From Thioploca sp. (lineage in GTDB: Bacteria > Pseudomonadota > Gammaproteobacteria > Beggiatoales > Beggiatoaceae): DNA of 64,000 bases. The translations under genes were made by a program, and so were the position numbers. The notes under the pieces are model-generated. The model was not told where the DNA came from, did not search any database, and worked only from the letters and a program-made list of their open reading frames with translations. This document shows positions 52,721-61,533 of this stretch, in pieces (position 1 is the first letter of the stretch; each line of letters starts with the position of its first letter). The stretch covers positions 1 to 64,000 of the forward strand of contig DAOUSL010000001.1 of NCBI GenBank assembly GCA_030627235.1, in the 5' to 3' direction.

Positions 52721-53674
52721 ATGTTTGGTTTAAAATCAGATTGGTCACTTGACATTAAAACTCGTTATTTTGCTTTGGGCGATTATGCTGGCGGTGAAGC
52801 TCGTTGGTGTCCTGGTTGTGGAGATCATGGTGTCCTTACTGTAGTCCAAAGAATTTGTCGAGATAAACAGATTCCTCCAGAAAAAACTGTGGCTGTATCT
52901 GGAATTGGATGTTCTAGCCGTTTACCACATTATATGGGAACTTATGGTTTTCATGGTCTGCATGGTAGGGCATTACCGTTGGCCTGCGGAATTAAATCTA
53001 GACGACCTGAATTGGATATTTGGGTAGCCACTGGCGATGGAGATTGTTATTCTATTGGAGCTGGGCATTGGATTCATGCAGTGCGTTACAATATGAATAT
53101 GACCGTATTAGTATTTGATAATAGTGTGTATGGTTTAACTAAAAAACAAACTTCTCCAACTACACCAATAGGTTATAAAACTAATACTCATCCAGAAGGA
53201 GCTGTATTAGAAGCCCATAATCCTTTGACCACAACTTTGGGGATTGCTAATGTTTCCTTTTTGGCTCAAACAGTTGACTGGAATCCAAATCATCTCTATG
53301 CAACTATTAAAGCAGCTCATGATCATAAGGGTTTCAGTCTAGTAAATATCATTCAACGCTGTCCAGTTTTTCTGCCAAATTTCTTTCAGGGTTATCAAGA
53401 TGATCCAAGCAGAGTGTTATTATTGACTCATGAAAATGGAATTCCAATGGAAGATAAGTTTGCTCGGTTATTTCCTACTCAAAAGGAACATGATCCAGCT
53501 AATATGGTAGATGCTTATGCCATTGCTTCAAAAAGAAATCCATTGCCAATTGGTCTGTTATATCATAATCCTGCTGTTCCTTGTTATGAAGATATTTCTA
53601 GTGTAGGTAAAGATATGGGTATGGAAGAAAAATTAGCTGGGATTGAAAAAGCTTTCGATCAGTTTGCAATTTGA
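52721..53674 (+). CDS. korB: 2-oxoacid:ferredoxin oxidoreductase beta subunit
   Basis: 317 residues. The thiamine-binding subunit shows RWCPGCGDHGVLT (29-41), GIGCSSRLPHYMGTYGFHGLHGRA and the TPP motif ATGDGDCYSIGAGH followed by the NSVYGLTKKQTSPT stretch. Directly adjacent to korA with no gap. No separate ferredoxin gene follows; the beta subunit lacks a fused 4Fe-4S ferredoxin domain, so a free ferredoxin must serve. Confidence 0.93.
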   Translation: MFGLKSDWSLDIKTRYFALGDYAGGEARWCPGCGDHGVLTVVQRICRDKQIPPEKTVAVSGIGCSSRLPHYMGTYGFHGLHGRALPLACGIKSRRPELDIWVATGDGDCYSIGAGHWIHAVRYNMNMTVLVFDNSVYGLTKKQTSPTTPIGYKTNTHPEGAVLEAHNPLTTTLGIANVSFLAQTVDWNPNHLYATIKAAHDHKGFSLVNIIQRCPVFLPNFFQGYQDDPSRVLLLTHENGIPMEDKFARLFPTQKEHDPANMVDAYAIASKRNPLPIGLLYHNPAVPCYEDISSVGKDMGMEEKLAGIEKAFDQFAI

Positions 53675-53683
53675 TCTAGAATT

Positions 53684-53757
53684 AAGATAATTAAGAATAA
53701 CCGGATTACCCCTACATAATATCATTATAAGTAGGGATAATCCCTTGTGGTTATCTT
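53684..53757. terminator. Long inverted repeat between korB and a convergent gene
   Basis: ATTACCCCTAC (53705-53715) pairs with GTAGGGATAAT (53731-53741) with one mismatch. ATAACC/GGTTAT and AAGATAA/TTATCTT add outer pairing. It begins ten bases after korB stops and probably terminates both korAB and the convergent gene, or is a small palindromic repeat. Confidence 0.6.
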
Positions 53758-53813
53758 TATCTATTTAGGATAGGAATCTAATTTTTTAGACTTTTCTTAT
53801 CATAGAATTCAGA

Positions 53814-54353
53814 TTATTTAAAAATAGCTGAATCAATATCATTTTCAGAAATATCAGTTATATTACGAAAATCAATTACTGTTTTTAATAAGGCAACATC
53901 AAAAATTGGTTGGATAGATTCTTCTACATAAAACGCTGGTAAAATATGATATTGCTTAAACTTTGCGAAAGAAGACTTAAAATCAGCTAATCCGGTAGAA
54001 TTTTCTGAAGCAACTAATCTTTGATGCTTATTTATGATATCTATCTGTATTTCACTATCAGCCTGTTTTAAAAATTCATCTAAGTTAGGAGTAATATGGA
54101 TAGTATATCCGTCTTCTTGTTCCGGTTGGTCTGGAAGTTCACCTTCAATTATAGAGACACGTAATTTCTCATCCACATCAATTTTGCCAAAATCAGCTTG
54201 CCATTGTTGAAAAATTTCTATTGCTGGGGTTTCTGTTTCAAATACCAACGCAATAGCAGGTATTTCATCATCAGAAGAAGCAAAAGCAGTTCCAATCCAA
54301 TTAGCTTTTTCCCAAAGTTCTTCATTGATTATTATGGATGATTCATGGAGCAT
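53814..54353 (-). CDS. Acidic cytoplasmic protein of unknown function
   Basis: 179 residues, acidic, without signal peptide or membrane helix. The N-terminal 45 residues (ELWEKANWIGTAFASSDDEIPAIALVFET) suggest an alpha/beta fold, and EIFQQWQADFG suggests a ligand or partner helix. The C-terminal half is helical. I do not recognise a family. It lies 52 bases downstream of ubiD on the same strand and may share its transcript, but no functional link is evident. Confidence 0.65.
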   Translation of the reverse strand: MLHESSIIINEELWEKANWIGTAFASSDDEIPAIALVFETETPAIEIFQQWQADFGKIDVDEKLRVSIIEGELPDQPEQEDGYTIHITPNLDEFLKQADSEIQIDIINKHQRLVASENSTGLADFKSSFAKFKQYHILPAFYVEESIQPIFDVALLKTVIDFRNITDISENDIDSAIFK

Positions 54354-54405
54354 AGTTTTTCCGTAAGTTACTATTTAAGTTAAATATTTCAAAGATTGAT
54401 GAAAG

Positions 54406-55887
54406 TTATTTGATTTTTGTATCAAATATGCCAAGTTCATCCCAAATATCATCAATTTTATTTTTTACTGTTTTATTCATACTAACCGGTTTACCCCATT
54501 CACGTTGGGTTTCACCTTGCCATTTATTAGTAGCATCAAAACCTATTTTACCACCTAATCCAGATACTGGTGAAGCAAAATCTAAATAATCAATTGGAGT
54601 ATTTTCAATAATAGTAGTATCACGAACTGGATCCATACGAGTTGTCACAGCCCAAATAACATCTTGCCAATCTCGCACGTTAATATCAGCATCAGTGATG
54701 ATTACAAATTTAGTATACATAAACTGGCGTAAAAATGACCAAATACCAAACATTATTCGTTTTGCATGACCAGGATATTGTTTATTAATACTAACTATGG
54801 CCATTCGATAAGAACAACCTTCTGGTGGCAAATAAAAATCAATAATTTCAGGGAATTGTTTTTGTAAAATTGGAATAAATACTTCGTTTAACGCCACTCC
54901 TAATACCGCTGGTTCATCAGGAGGACGGCCAGTATAAGTGCTGTGATAAATTGGGTCAGAACGATGAGTAATACGTTCAACTGTAAAAACTGGAAAGCTT
55001 TCTACTTCATTATAATAGCCAGTATGATCACCAAAAGGCCCTTCAGCAGCAACTTCATCTGGATAAATAAAGCCTTCTAAAACAATTTCGGTAAAAGCTG
55101 GTACTTGTAAATCATGAGTTACACAAGTTACAACTTTAGTACGATTACCACGTAATAAACCAGCAAAAGCATATTCTGATAAAGAATCGGGAACTGGAGT
55201 TACAGCTCCTAAAATTGTAGCTGGATCACATCCTATAGCCACTGCAATAGGAAAAGGTTTACCCGGATGAGCTTGTTGCCATTCTTGATAGTCTAATGCT
55301 CCACCACGATGTGATAACCAACGCATTATAACTTTATTTTTACCAATAACTTGTTGCCGATAAATTCCTAAATTTTGCCGTTTTTTAAAAGGGCCTTTAG
55401 TAATAACCAAACCCCAAGTAATCAAAGCTCCGACATCTTCTGGCCAACAGGTTTGAATAGGTAAGGTAGACAAATCAACTTCTGCACCAGTTAATATATT
55501 TTCTTGACAAGCCGCATTTTTTATTATTTTAGCTGGCATATTCATAACTTGCTTGAACATTGGTAATTTATTAAATATATCTTTAACCCCTTTAGGAGGT
55601 TCTGGTTCTTTTAGAAAAGCTAATAAAGTTCCAACATCACGCAATGCTGTCACTGATTCCTGTCCCATTCCTAAGGCAACTCGTTTGGTTGTGCCAAATA
55701 GATTAGTTAAAACTGGAATATTATAATTTTTAGGTTTAGTAAATAATAAAGCTGGCCCTTCACTTTTTAAGGTGCGGTCACTAATTTCAGTCATTTCTAA
55801 ATAAGGATCGATAGTTAGCTTAATTCGCTTTAACTCTCCAAATTCTTCTAGTTTAGTTATAAAATCTCGTAAATCTTGGTATTGCAT
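54406..55887 (-). CDS. ubiD: UbiD family 3-polyprenyl-4-hydroxybenzoate decarboxylase
   Basis: 493 residues, normal UbiD length. It decarboxylates the polyprenyl-hydroxybenzoate intermediate of ubiquinone synthesis with prenylated FMN from UbiX. Motifs are [43 protein letters not shown] and [16 protein letters not shown]. It is divergent from a hybrid kinase gene; ubiX is not in the window. Confidence 0.95.
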   Translation of the reverse strand: MQYQDLRDFITKLEEFGELKRIKLTIDPYLEMTEISDRTLKSEGPALLFTKPKNYNIPVLTNLFGTTKRVALGMGQESVTALRDVGTLLAFLKEPEPPKGVKDIFNKLPMFKQVMNMPAKIIKNAACQENILTGAEVDLSTLPIQTCWPEDVGALITWGLVITKGPFKKRQNLGIYRQQVIGKNKVIMRWLSHRGGALDYQEWQQAHPGKPFPIAVAIGCDPATILGAVTPVPDSLSEYAFAGLLRGNRTKVVTCVTHDLQVPAFTEIVLEGFIYPDEVAAEGPFGDHTGYYNEVESFPVFTVERITHRSDPIYHSTYTGRPPDEPAVLGVALNEVFIPILQKQFPEIIDFYLPPEGCSYRMAIVSINKQYPGHAKRIMFGIWSFLRQFMYTKFVIITDADINVRDWQDVIWAVTTRMDPVRDTTIIENTPIDYLDFASPVSGLGGKIGFDATNKWQGETQREWGKPVSMNKTVKNKIDDIWDELGIFDTKIK

Positions 55888-56022
55888 AAATTTTTATTAA
55901 GGCAGAATATTTTCTGATTAATTATGTACAGAACAATTTTTAATTGAATAAAATGATGTAAAACTAAGTATTGATAATATCTGTAAAAATTCCTATAATT
56001 AAAGATTATCTTGTATAAAATA

Positions 56023-56061
56023 AATATAATCAAATTTTCAGGAACAATATTTGATTATATT
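56023..56061. promoter_or_regulatory. 13-bp perfect inverted repeat upstream of a hybrid kinase
   Basis: AATATAATCAAAT (56023-56035) and ATTTGATTATATT (56049-56061) are exact reverse complements separated by 13 bases. They lie in the 305-base divergent region between ubiD and the kinase gene, 130 bases upstream of each start. The centre-to-centre spacing of 26 bases suits a regulator on one face of DNA, or a cruciform/RNA hairpin. No other feature is seen in the region. Confidence 0.5.
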
Positions 56062-56192
56062 CCTAATCAATAAATCAATCAAGATGTGGAATAAAAATCA
56101 TTTTTATGTTTTAATTATAATATTGTGATAAATTATGTATCATAATGATTATTAACTAATCTAAGTTATATGTAAAAAATATATTAAATAAT

Positions 56193-58766
56193 ATGTCAGA
56201 TAAAGAACCATTAAATATTTTAATTGTCGATGATAATAAAAATAACCTATTTACCTTGCACACCCTAATCAAGGAACATATTGAAGCGGAAATATTTGAA
56301 GCTGATTCAGGGATTGATGCTTTACAAATAATTTTACAAGAGCAAATAGATTTAATTATCCTTGATGTGCAGATGCCAGAAATGGATGGTTTTGAGACTG
56401 CTAAACTAATCCGGTCGAGAAAAAGAAATCGTCATATTCCAATTGTATTTTTGACAGCTGCATATAAATCTGAAGACTTTAAACAAAAAGGTTTTGCAGT
56501 GGGTGCTGCTGATTACTTAACAAAACCAATAGATACCGCACAATTAATCACCAGAATTAAATCATATATACGTTTTATTGAGCAAGAACGACAACATAAC
56601 AAAGAATTAGGCCAAAAAGTCAAAGAACGTACTGCTGAATTTTTTGAAGCAAATGAAAAACTTAAACAAGAAATTACTGAACGTAAACAGATAGAACAAG
56701 AATTACAACAAGCTCATGATGAATTAGAACAACGAGTACAAGAACGTACCGCCGAATTATCCATAATTAATCAACAGTTAACCTTGGAAATTAATGAGCG
56801 TAAACAAGTAGAAAAAGCTTTAGAACATCTTAGCCATCAGACTAAACAAATTTTAGAAAGTGCTGGAGAAGGTATTTTTGGGCTTAATTTAGATGAGGAA
56901 ACTATTCTGGTTAACCCAGCAGCTGCAAAAATGTTAGGATTTGGAGTTGAAGAATTAATTGGCCGCAAACAGCATGAAATTATCCATCATTCTCAAAAAA
57001 ATAATATCCCTTATCCAACTGAAGATTGTCCAATTATAAAAGCCTTAACCAATGGTAATAGCTATCACCGAGATGATGAAGTTTTTTGGCGTAAAGACGG
57101 AACTTATTTTGCCGTAGAATATATGACTACTCCAATTATAGAAAATGACATAATAACGGGGGCAGTTGTAACATTTAGGGATATTACTGAGAGAAAACAG
57201 TATGAAGCAGTATTACAGGATGCAAAAAATACTGCTGAAAATGCTAGAGCTGTTGCAGAAGCAGCTAATCTTTCAAAAAGTCAATTTTTAGCAAATATGA
57301 GTCATGAATTACGTACTCCATTAAATGCTATTATTGGTTATAGTGAAATGTTAAAAGAAGAGGCAGAAGATATTGGACAAGATGATTTTATTCCTGATTT
57401 ACAAAGAGTTCATTCGGCTGGTAAGCATTTATTAGGATTGATTAATGATGTATTAGATTTATCTAAAATCGAAGCTGGTAAAATGGATTTGCATTTGGAA
57501 ACTTTTGATTTAACTACAGTTTTATCTGAAATACAAAGCACTATTCAACCATTAGTAGAAAAACGAGGCAATACTTTAACAGTAAAATGTGAAAGTAATA
57601 TTGATCAGATTCATGCTGATATAACCAAATTCAGGCAAATTATCTTAAACTTACTCAGTAATGCTACTAAATTTACTGAACAAGGTCTTATAACTGTAGA
57701 CGTTTCTTATCAAACTGATACCGATGATTTGGTGCGTATTTGTGTTACTGATGATGGAATAGGCATGACTCCAGAACAACAAAATAAATTATTTCAACCA
57801 TTTACTCAAGCTGATTCTTCTACCACCCGTAAATATGGAGGCACTGGATTAGGATTGACTATTACCAAAAAATTTGTTGAACTAATGGGTGGCAATATCA
57901 GTTTAGTTAGCGAATTTGGACATGGTAGTATGTTTATAATTACTTTACCAATTGTTGTTAATGAACTAGTAATTAAAACTGAAGAATTATTGCAAAAAGA
58001 AGATGGTATAGTTTTAGTGATTGATGATGATAGTGTGGTACGTGGATTATTAAAAACTTATTTAACTCAATTAGGTTATTCTGTTGCAGCGGCAGCAGAT
58101 GGCAAAGAAGGCTTAAGATTAGCAAAAAAATTAAGACCTGATGCTATTTTATTAGATATTAAAATGCCAGGTATTGATGGTTGGAATGTATTATCAACTC
58201 TAAGAAGTAATCCTTTATTAACTGATATTCCGGTTATAATGACCTCGGTAGAAAATAATCATGGTTCAGCTCATGAAGCAACTGATTATTTAGTAAAACC
58301 AGTTGGTTATGATCAATTAACTGGAGTATTTAAAAAATATAATATTGGTGATAACTCTCAAAATTTAATCATGGTAATTGAGGATGATTTAGTAATTGGA
58401 GAAGTAATATCCAGTATGATTAAAACTGCTGGTTGGCGAGTTTTTAGAGCTGAAAATGGTGAAGTTGCTTTAGAACATCTTGATAATAAAAAACCAGTGT
58501 TAATTTTATTAGATTTAATCATGCCAGTTATGAATGGATTTGATTTCCTAACCAATTTACGCAAGAAAGAAAAATGGAGTTCAATTCCGGTAGTAATATT
58601 AACCTCGACTCATCTTTCTCCAGAAGAACAAGCTAAACTACAAAATAATAATGTAGAAACTATCTTACAAAAAGAGACTTATAACCATAATGATTTATTA
58701 GAACATATTCATAAATTGATTACGGATTTTAAACCAAATTCAGAAATTAATTATCAACTTATATAA
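56193..58766 (+). CDS. Soluble hybrid histidine kinase with three receiver domains
   Basis: 857 residues with no membrane segment. The order is: REC1 (about 8-125, aspartate near 57 in [12 protein letters not shown]), a long coiled coil with two ERTAE-type repeats (130-215), PAS (about 220-330), HisKA with histidine near 371 in [14 protein letters not shown], HATPase_c (GGTGLGLTI), REC2 (about 605-720, aspartate in ILLDIKMPG) and REC3 (about 727-850, aspartate in [11 protein letters not shown]). In REC3 the usual K-P after the fifth strand is replaced by Q-K-E, so its phosphorylation output may be altered. It is a phosphorelay hub with cytoplasmic input. Neighbours give no target. Confidence 0.93.
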   Translation: MSDKEPLNILIVDDNKNNLFTLHTLIKEHIEAEIFEADSGIDALQIILQEQIDLIILDVQMPEMDGFETAKLIRSRKRNRHIPIVFLTAAYKSEDFKQKGFAVGAADYLTKPIDTAQLITRIKSYIRFIEQERQHNKELGQKVKERTAEFFEANEKLKQEITERKQIEQELQQAHDELEQRVQERTAELSIINQQLTLEINERKQVEKALEHLSHQTKQILESAGEGIFGLNLDEETILVNPAAAKMLGFGVEELIGRKQHEIIHHSQKNNIPYPTEDCPIIKALTNGNSYHRDDEVFWRKDGTYFAVEYMTTPIIENDIITGAVVTFRDITERKQYEAVLQDAKNTAENARAVAEAANLSKSQFLANMSHELRTPLNAIIGYSEMLKEEAEDIGQDDFIPDLQRVHSAGKHLLGLINDVLDLSKIEAGKMDLHLETFDLTTVLSEIQSTIQPLVEKRGNTLTVKCESNIDQIHADITKFRQIILNLLSNATKFTEQGLITVDVSYQTDTDDLVRICVTDDGIGMTPEQQNKLFQPFTQADSSTTRKYGGTGLGLTITKKFVELMGGNISLVSEFGHGSMFIITLPIVVNELVIKTEELLQKEDGIVLVIDDDSVVRGLLKTYLTQLGYSVAAAADGKEGLRLAKKLRPDAILLDIKMPGIDGWNVLSTLRSNPLLTDIPVIMTSVENNHGSAHEATDYLVKPVGYDQLTGVFKKYNIGDNSQNLIMVIEDDLVIGEVISSMIKTAGWRVFRAENGEVALEHLDNKKPVLILLDLIMPVMNGFDFLTNLRKKEKWSSIPVVILTSTHLSPEEQAKLQNNNVETILQKETYNHNDLLEHIHKLITDFKPNSEINYQLI

Positions 58767-58771
58767 GTAAT

Positions 58772-59191
58772 TTAGTTTGCATCTACCCATCTTACTTCAT
58801 TATTTACTAGAGTTTCTCGTTTCCAAAACGGGGCTTTAGCTTTCAATTCTTCCATCAAAAAACGGCAAGCTTCAAAAGCTGGAGCTCGATGTCCAGCCCA
58901 AGCTGCTACTAATACAATGTTATCTCCTGGTAATATTTCTCCAACTCTATGAATAATTAGAGTATCTAAAATATCCCAGCGTTGTAAAGCAATATTACTA
59001 ATTTTTTGTAAATGTTTTTCAGTCATATTTGGATAATGTTCTAAAAACATAGATTTTACTGTATCACCAACATTATAATCTCGCATTGTACCTATAAAGG
59101 TAGCTGTAGCTCCAAATTTACCAGCTTGCAGTTCATGTTCTTGCAAATATTTCCAAGGATTAAACTCATTTGGAATTATTTTAACTAACAT
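58772..59191 (-). CDS. moaE: Molybdopterin synthase catalytic subunit
   Basis: 139 residues. MoaE holds cyclic pyranopterin while MoaD supplies sulfur to form molybdopterin. Family motifs are GATATFIGTMRDYN (28-41), VLVAAWAGHRAPAFEACRFLMEELK and FWKRE with the catalytic lysines. It follows moaD by one base. Earlier (moaA, moaC) and later (moeA) pathway genes are absent here. Confidence 0.95.
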   Translation of the reverse strand: MLVKIIPNEFNPWKYLQEHELQAGKFGATATFIGTMRDYNVGDTVKSMFLEHYPNMTEKHLQKISNIALQRWDILDTLIIHRVGEILPGDNIVLVAAWAGHRAPAFEACRFLMEELKAKAPFWKRETLVNNEVRWVDAN

Positions 59192-59192
59192 A

Positions 59193-59423
59193 TTAACCTC
59201 CGGTTACTGGTGGAAAAAATGCTACTTCATCACCATCTTTGACCAAAGAATTTAAATCAGTATATTCCATATTTATTGCCATAAGAACATGATTTGGTAA
59301 TGGAATACCATCACAAACCTGATTCCATATTTTAGCAATAGTTAATTGTTCACCAGCTTCAATTTGAACTTCATTTTTACCAACTTCTTCTCGTAAACTC
59401 GCAAAAAATTTAATTGTTACCAT
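59193..59423 (-). CDS. moaD: Molybdopterin synthase sulfur carrier subunit
   Basis: 76 residues of the ubiquitin-like fold, ending in the required double glycine (PPVTGG) that is adenylated and thiocarboxylated. VKDGDEVAFFPPVTGG is characteristic. It is translated just before moaE. The start is supported by MVTIKFFASLREEVG, the usual MoaD N-terminus. Confidence 0.95.
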   Translation of the reverse strand: MVTIKFFASLREEVGKNEVQIEAGEQLTIAKIWNQVCDGIPLPNHVLMAINMEYTDLNSLVKDGDEVAFFPPVTGG

Positions 59424-59513
59424 ATTTTAAATTTCCATTATTTTATATATTATTCAATTAAAAAATACTATATCTATAACTTTTCATAGAATTAACAGTT
59501 AGTTATAATTATA

Positions 59514-59657
59514 AGACATCTTTCCTAAATAATTATATATAAATGTAGGATGCAATGAACGAAGGGAATTGCATCAAGATGCAATTCGTAAACTCATTAC
59601 ATCCTACATAAAGTCCATAATTAACTGTATTACTTTCGTTATTTAGGAAAGATGTCT
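59514..59657. mobile_element. MITE-like element, copy D, complete
   Basis: The two ends, AGACATCTTTCCTAAATAA and TTATTTAGGAAAGATGTCT, are perfect 19-bp inverted repeats, 144 bases apart end to end. The core carries GTAGGATGCAATGAACGAAGGGAATTGCATC and the inverted-sense CGTAAACTCATTACATCCTAC. It is the best preserved of four copies. ATA occurs on both sides (59511-59513 and 59658-59660), which may be the target duplication. It is non-coding and sits upstream of moaD and downstream of the heptose-type gene. Confidence 0.9.
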
Positions 59658-59663
59658 ATAGTT

Positions 59664-60926
59664 TTAATCTATGATTAATTTTACTGCTGTTGTTAAATCG
59701 GGAACTATATGCCAGCTTACTGGTAACGAAGTTTTATCTTCCAAATCTTTATCAGTTTCTATAAGAATTAAGCCTTTACACTTAGCATGATATCCAGCTA
59801 AAATATCACTGATCATATCACCAATTAACCATGAATTAGTTAAATCAATTTGCATTTCTTGGGCAGCTTTAAATAACATTCCTGGGCCAGGTTTACGATC
59901 ATAGCTATCAACTACTGTTCTATCTTTAACCTGTGGCACAGCTGGACAATGATAAAAACCATCCAATTGGGTTCCATGTTCTGCTAATTGTGCAGATAAA
60001 GCCTTATGAATTTCTGTCAAATCAGCTTCTGTAATAATGCCTTGTCCTATTGGTGATTGATTAGTTACTAATATGCAAGCAAATCCTGCTTTTCGTAACT
60101 GTTTAATAGCTTCACCACCACCAGCAACTAATTCCACTTGTTCAGGATCAGATAAATAATGTACTGATTTTATTAAAGTTCCATCACGATCTAAAAATAT
60201 TGCTGGTCGACCTCGATTAAATTTATCAATTGTAAGTTCAACCGCATCACGCTGAGATTGTAGATAAGTTTTATAAGTTCCAACATCAGTATGATAACCA
60301 TCCCAGACCCAACCTCGCATTTTACCAACAAATTTAGGCAATACATCAAATCCTAAGTCAAAAACTTGCATTGCTGCAATTTCTTTGTAAGTATTGGAAT
60401 CAATAACATATATGCCAGCATTAGCAAAATCAGTTTTCGGTTGCTTAGGTTTTTCTACAAAACTGGTAATTATATTTTGTGCATCTAATTCCGCAATACC
60501 GCAAGCTTTAGGATTTGGAGCATGGAATAATAACATGGTGATTGGATCAGGATGCTGACGATGAAAATTAAGCAATTCAGCTAGATTTACATCACTAAAA
60601 TTATCAGCATAAATAATAATTATTTCATCTGCATCATCAGCAAAATTTGGATTAGCCGCAATAGTTCCAGCTGAACCTAGTAATTTTGGTTCATAGAACT
60701 CAATTAATTGTAACTCACCATCTAATTGTTCAATATAGTCTCGTACTTGTCCAGCTAAGTGATGAGTATTTAATAGAGCTTCTGTTATTCCAACTTCAAT
60801 TATTTTTTCAATCCAATAATCCAGTAATGGTCGTCCAGCGATTGGAACTAAACATTTCGTCACTTGATTAGTAAGTGGACGTAATCTAGTCCCAAGGCCA
60901 GCAGCTAATAATATTACTTTAGTCAT
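59664..60926 (-). CDS. Nucleotidyltransferase-HAD phosphatase fusion (HddC/GmhB-like)
   Basis: 420 residues in two parts. The N-terminal sugar-phosphate nucleotidyltransferase (1-230) has LAAGLGTRLRPLTNQVTKCL and EPKLLGSAGTI. The C-terminal HAD-IIIA phosphatase (about 238-415) has FLDRDGTLI and VTNQSPIGQG. The arrangement suggests GDP/ADP-heptose synthesis: GmhB-like removal of a phosphate and HddC-like nucleotide transfer, with gmhA directly upstream in transcription. The zinc-loop cysteines of typical GmhB are mostly replaced (YHCPAVPQ...SYDRKPGPGM keeps one cysteine), so metal binding may be lost. It overlaps gmhA by four bases. Confidence 0.88.
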   Translation of the reverse strand: MTKVILLAAGLGTRLRPLTNQVTKCLVPIAGRPLLDYWIEKIIEVGITEALLNTHHLAGQVRDYIEQLDGELQLIEFYEPKLLGSAGTIAANPNFADDADEIIIIYADNFSDVNLAELLNFHRQHPDPITMLLFHAPNPKACGIAELDAQNIITSFVEKPKQPKTDFANAGIYVIDSNTYKEIAAMQVFDLGFDVLPKFVGKMRGWVWDGYHTDVGTYKTYLQSQRDAVELTIDKFNRGRPAIFLDRDGTLIKSVHYLSDPEQVELVAGGGEAIKQLRKAGFACILVTNQSPIGQGIITEADLTEIHKALSAQLAEHGTQLDGFYHCPAVPQVKDRTVVDSYDRKPGPGMLFKAAQEMQIDLTNSWLIGDMISDILAGYHAKCKGLILIETDKDLEDKTSLPVSWHIVPDLTTAVKLIID

Positions 60927-61495
60927 GGTAAAATTTGATGTAAACGTTGACCGATAATATGACCGATAGACATATGTAAATCCTCGATAATTCCATAATT
61001 ATTACTTGGAACATGGATTTGAATATCTGCCAGTTCCTGAACTTTACCACCATCAAAACCGGTTAGTGCAACTACTGTAACTCCATTTTCTTTCGCCCAC
61101 TGACAAGCATTTACAATATTAGGTGAATTTCCAGAACCGGTAATTGCTATAGCTATATCGCCAGCAGTGGCAAAAGCATTTAATTGATAACGAAAAATTT
61201 CAGCATAAGAAGTATCGTTAGCTAGTGCTGTCAATAGTCCAACATTATCACTAAGGCTGTGAACTTGTAAAGCTTTTGGTCCTCCAGGAGCTCCTGTCAT
61301 AACAAATTCTAAACCAAAATGACCTGAAGTACTGGCACTACCACCATTACCAAATACAAAAACTTTACGATTATCTTGTTGAGCTTGTACAAGTTTGTCA
61401 ACTAATTCATCAATTATTTTATAGTCAATAGCACTAATCACCTCATTCATAGTAGTGAAATAGTCTTGTGCCGATTGACACATACTTCTATTCAT
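60923..61495 (-). CDS. gmhA: Phosphoheptose isomerase (sedoheptulose 7-phosphate isomerase), SIS domain
   Basis: 190 residues. It catalyses the first step of heptose biosynthesis for LPS core or other glycans. SIS motifs FVFGNGGSASTSGHFGLEF (about 46-64) and AITGSGNSPNIVNACQWAK are clear. It overlaps the HddC/GmhB-like gene by four bases, which supports a heptose function. A CTCCTTTT-complement (AGGAG) precedes the start. Confidence 0.92.
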   Translation of the reverse strand: MNRSMCQSAQDYFTTMNEVISAIDYKIIDELVDKLVQAQQDNRKVFVFGNGGSASTSGHFGLEFVMTGAPGGPKALQVHSLSDNVGLLTALANDTSYAEIFRYQLNAFATAGDIAIAITGSGNSPNIVNACQWAKENGVTVVALTGFDGGKVQELADIQIHVPSNNYGIIEDLHMSIGHIIGQRLHQILP

Positions 61496-61533
61496 AATTC
61501 TCTCCTTTTATCTAAGAATAATTAAATTCATCG

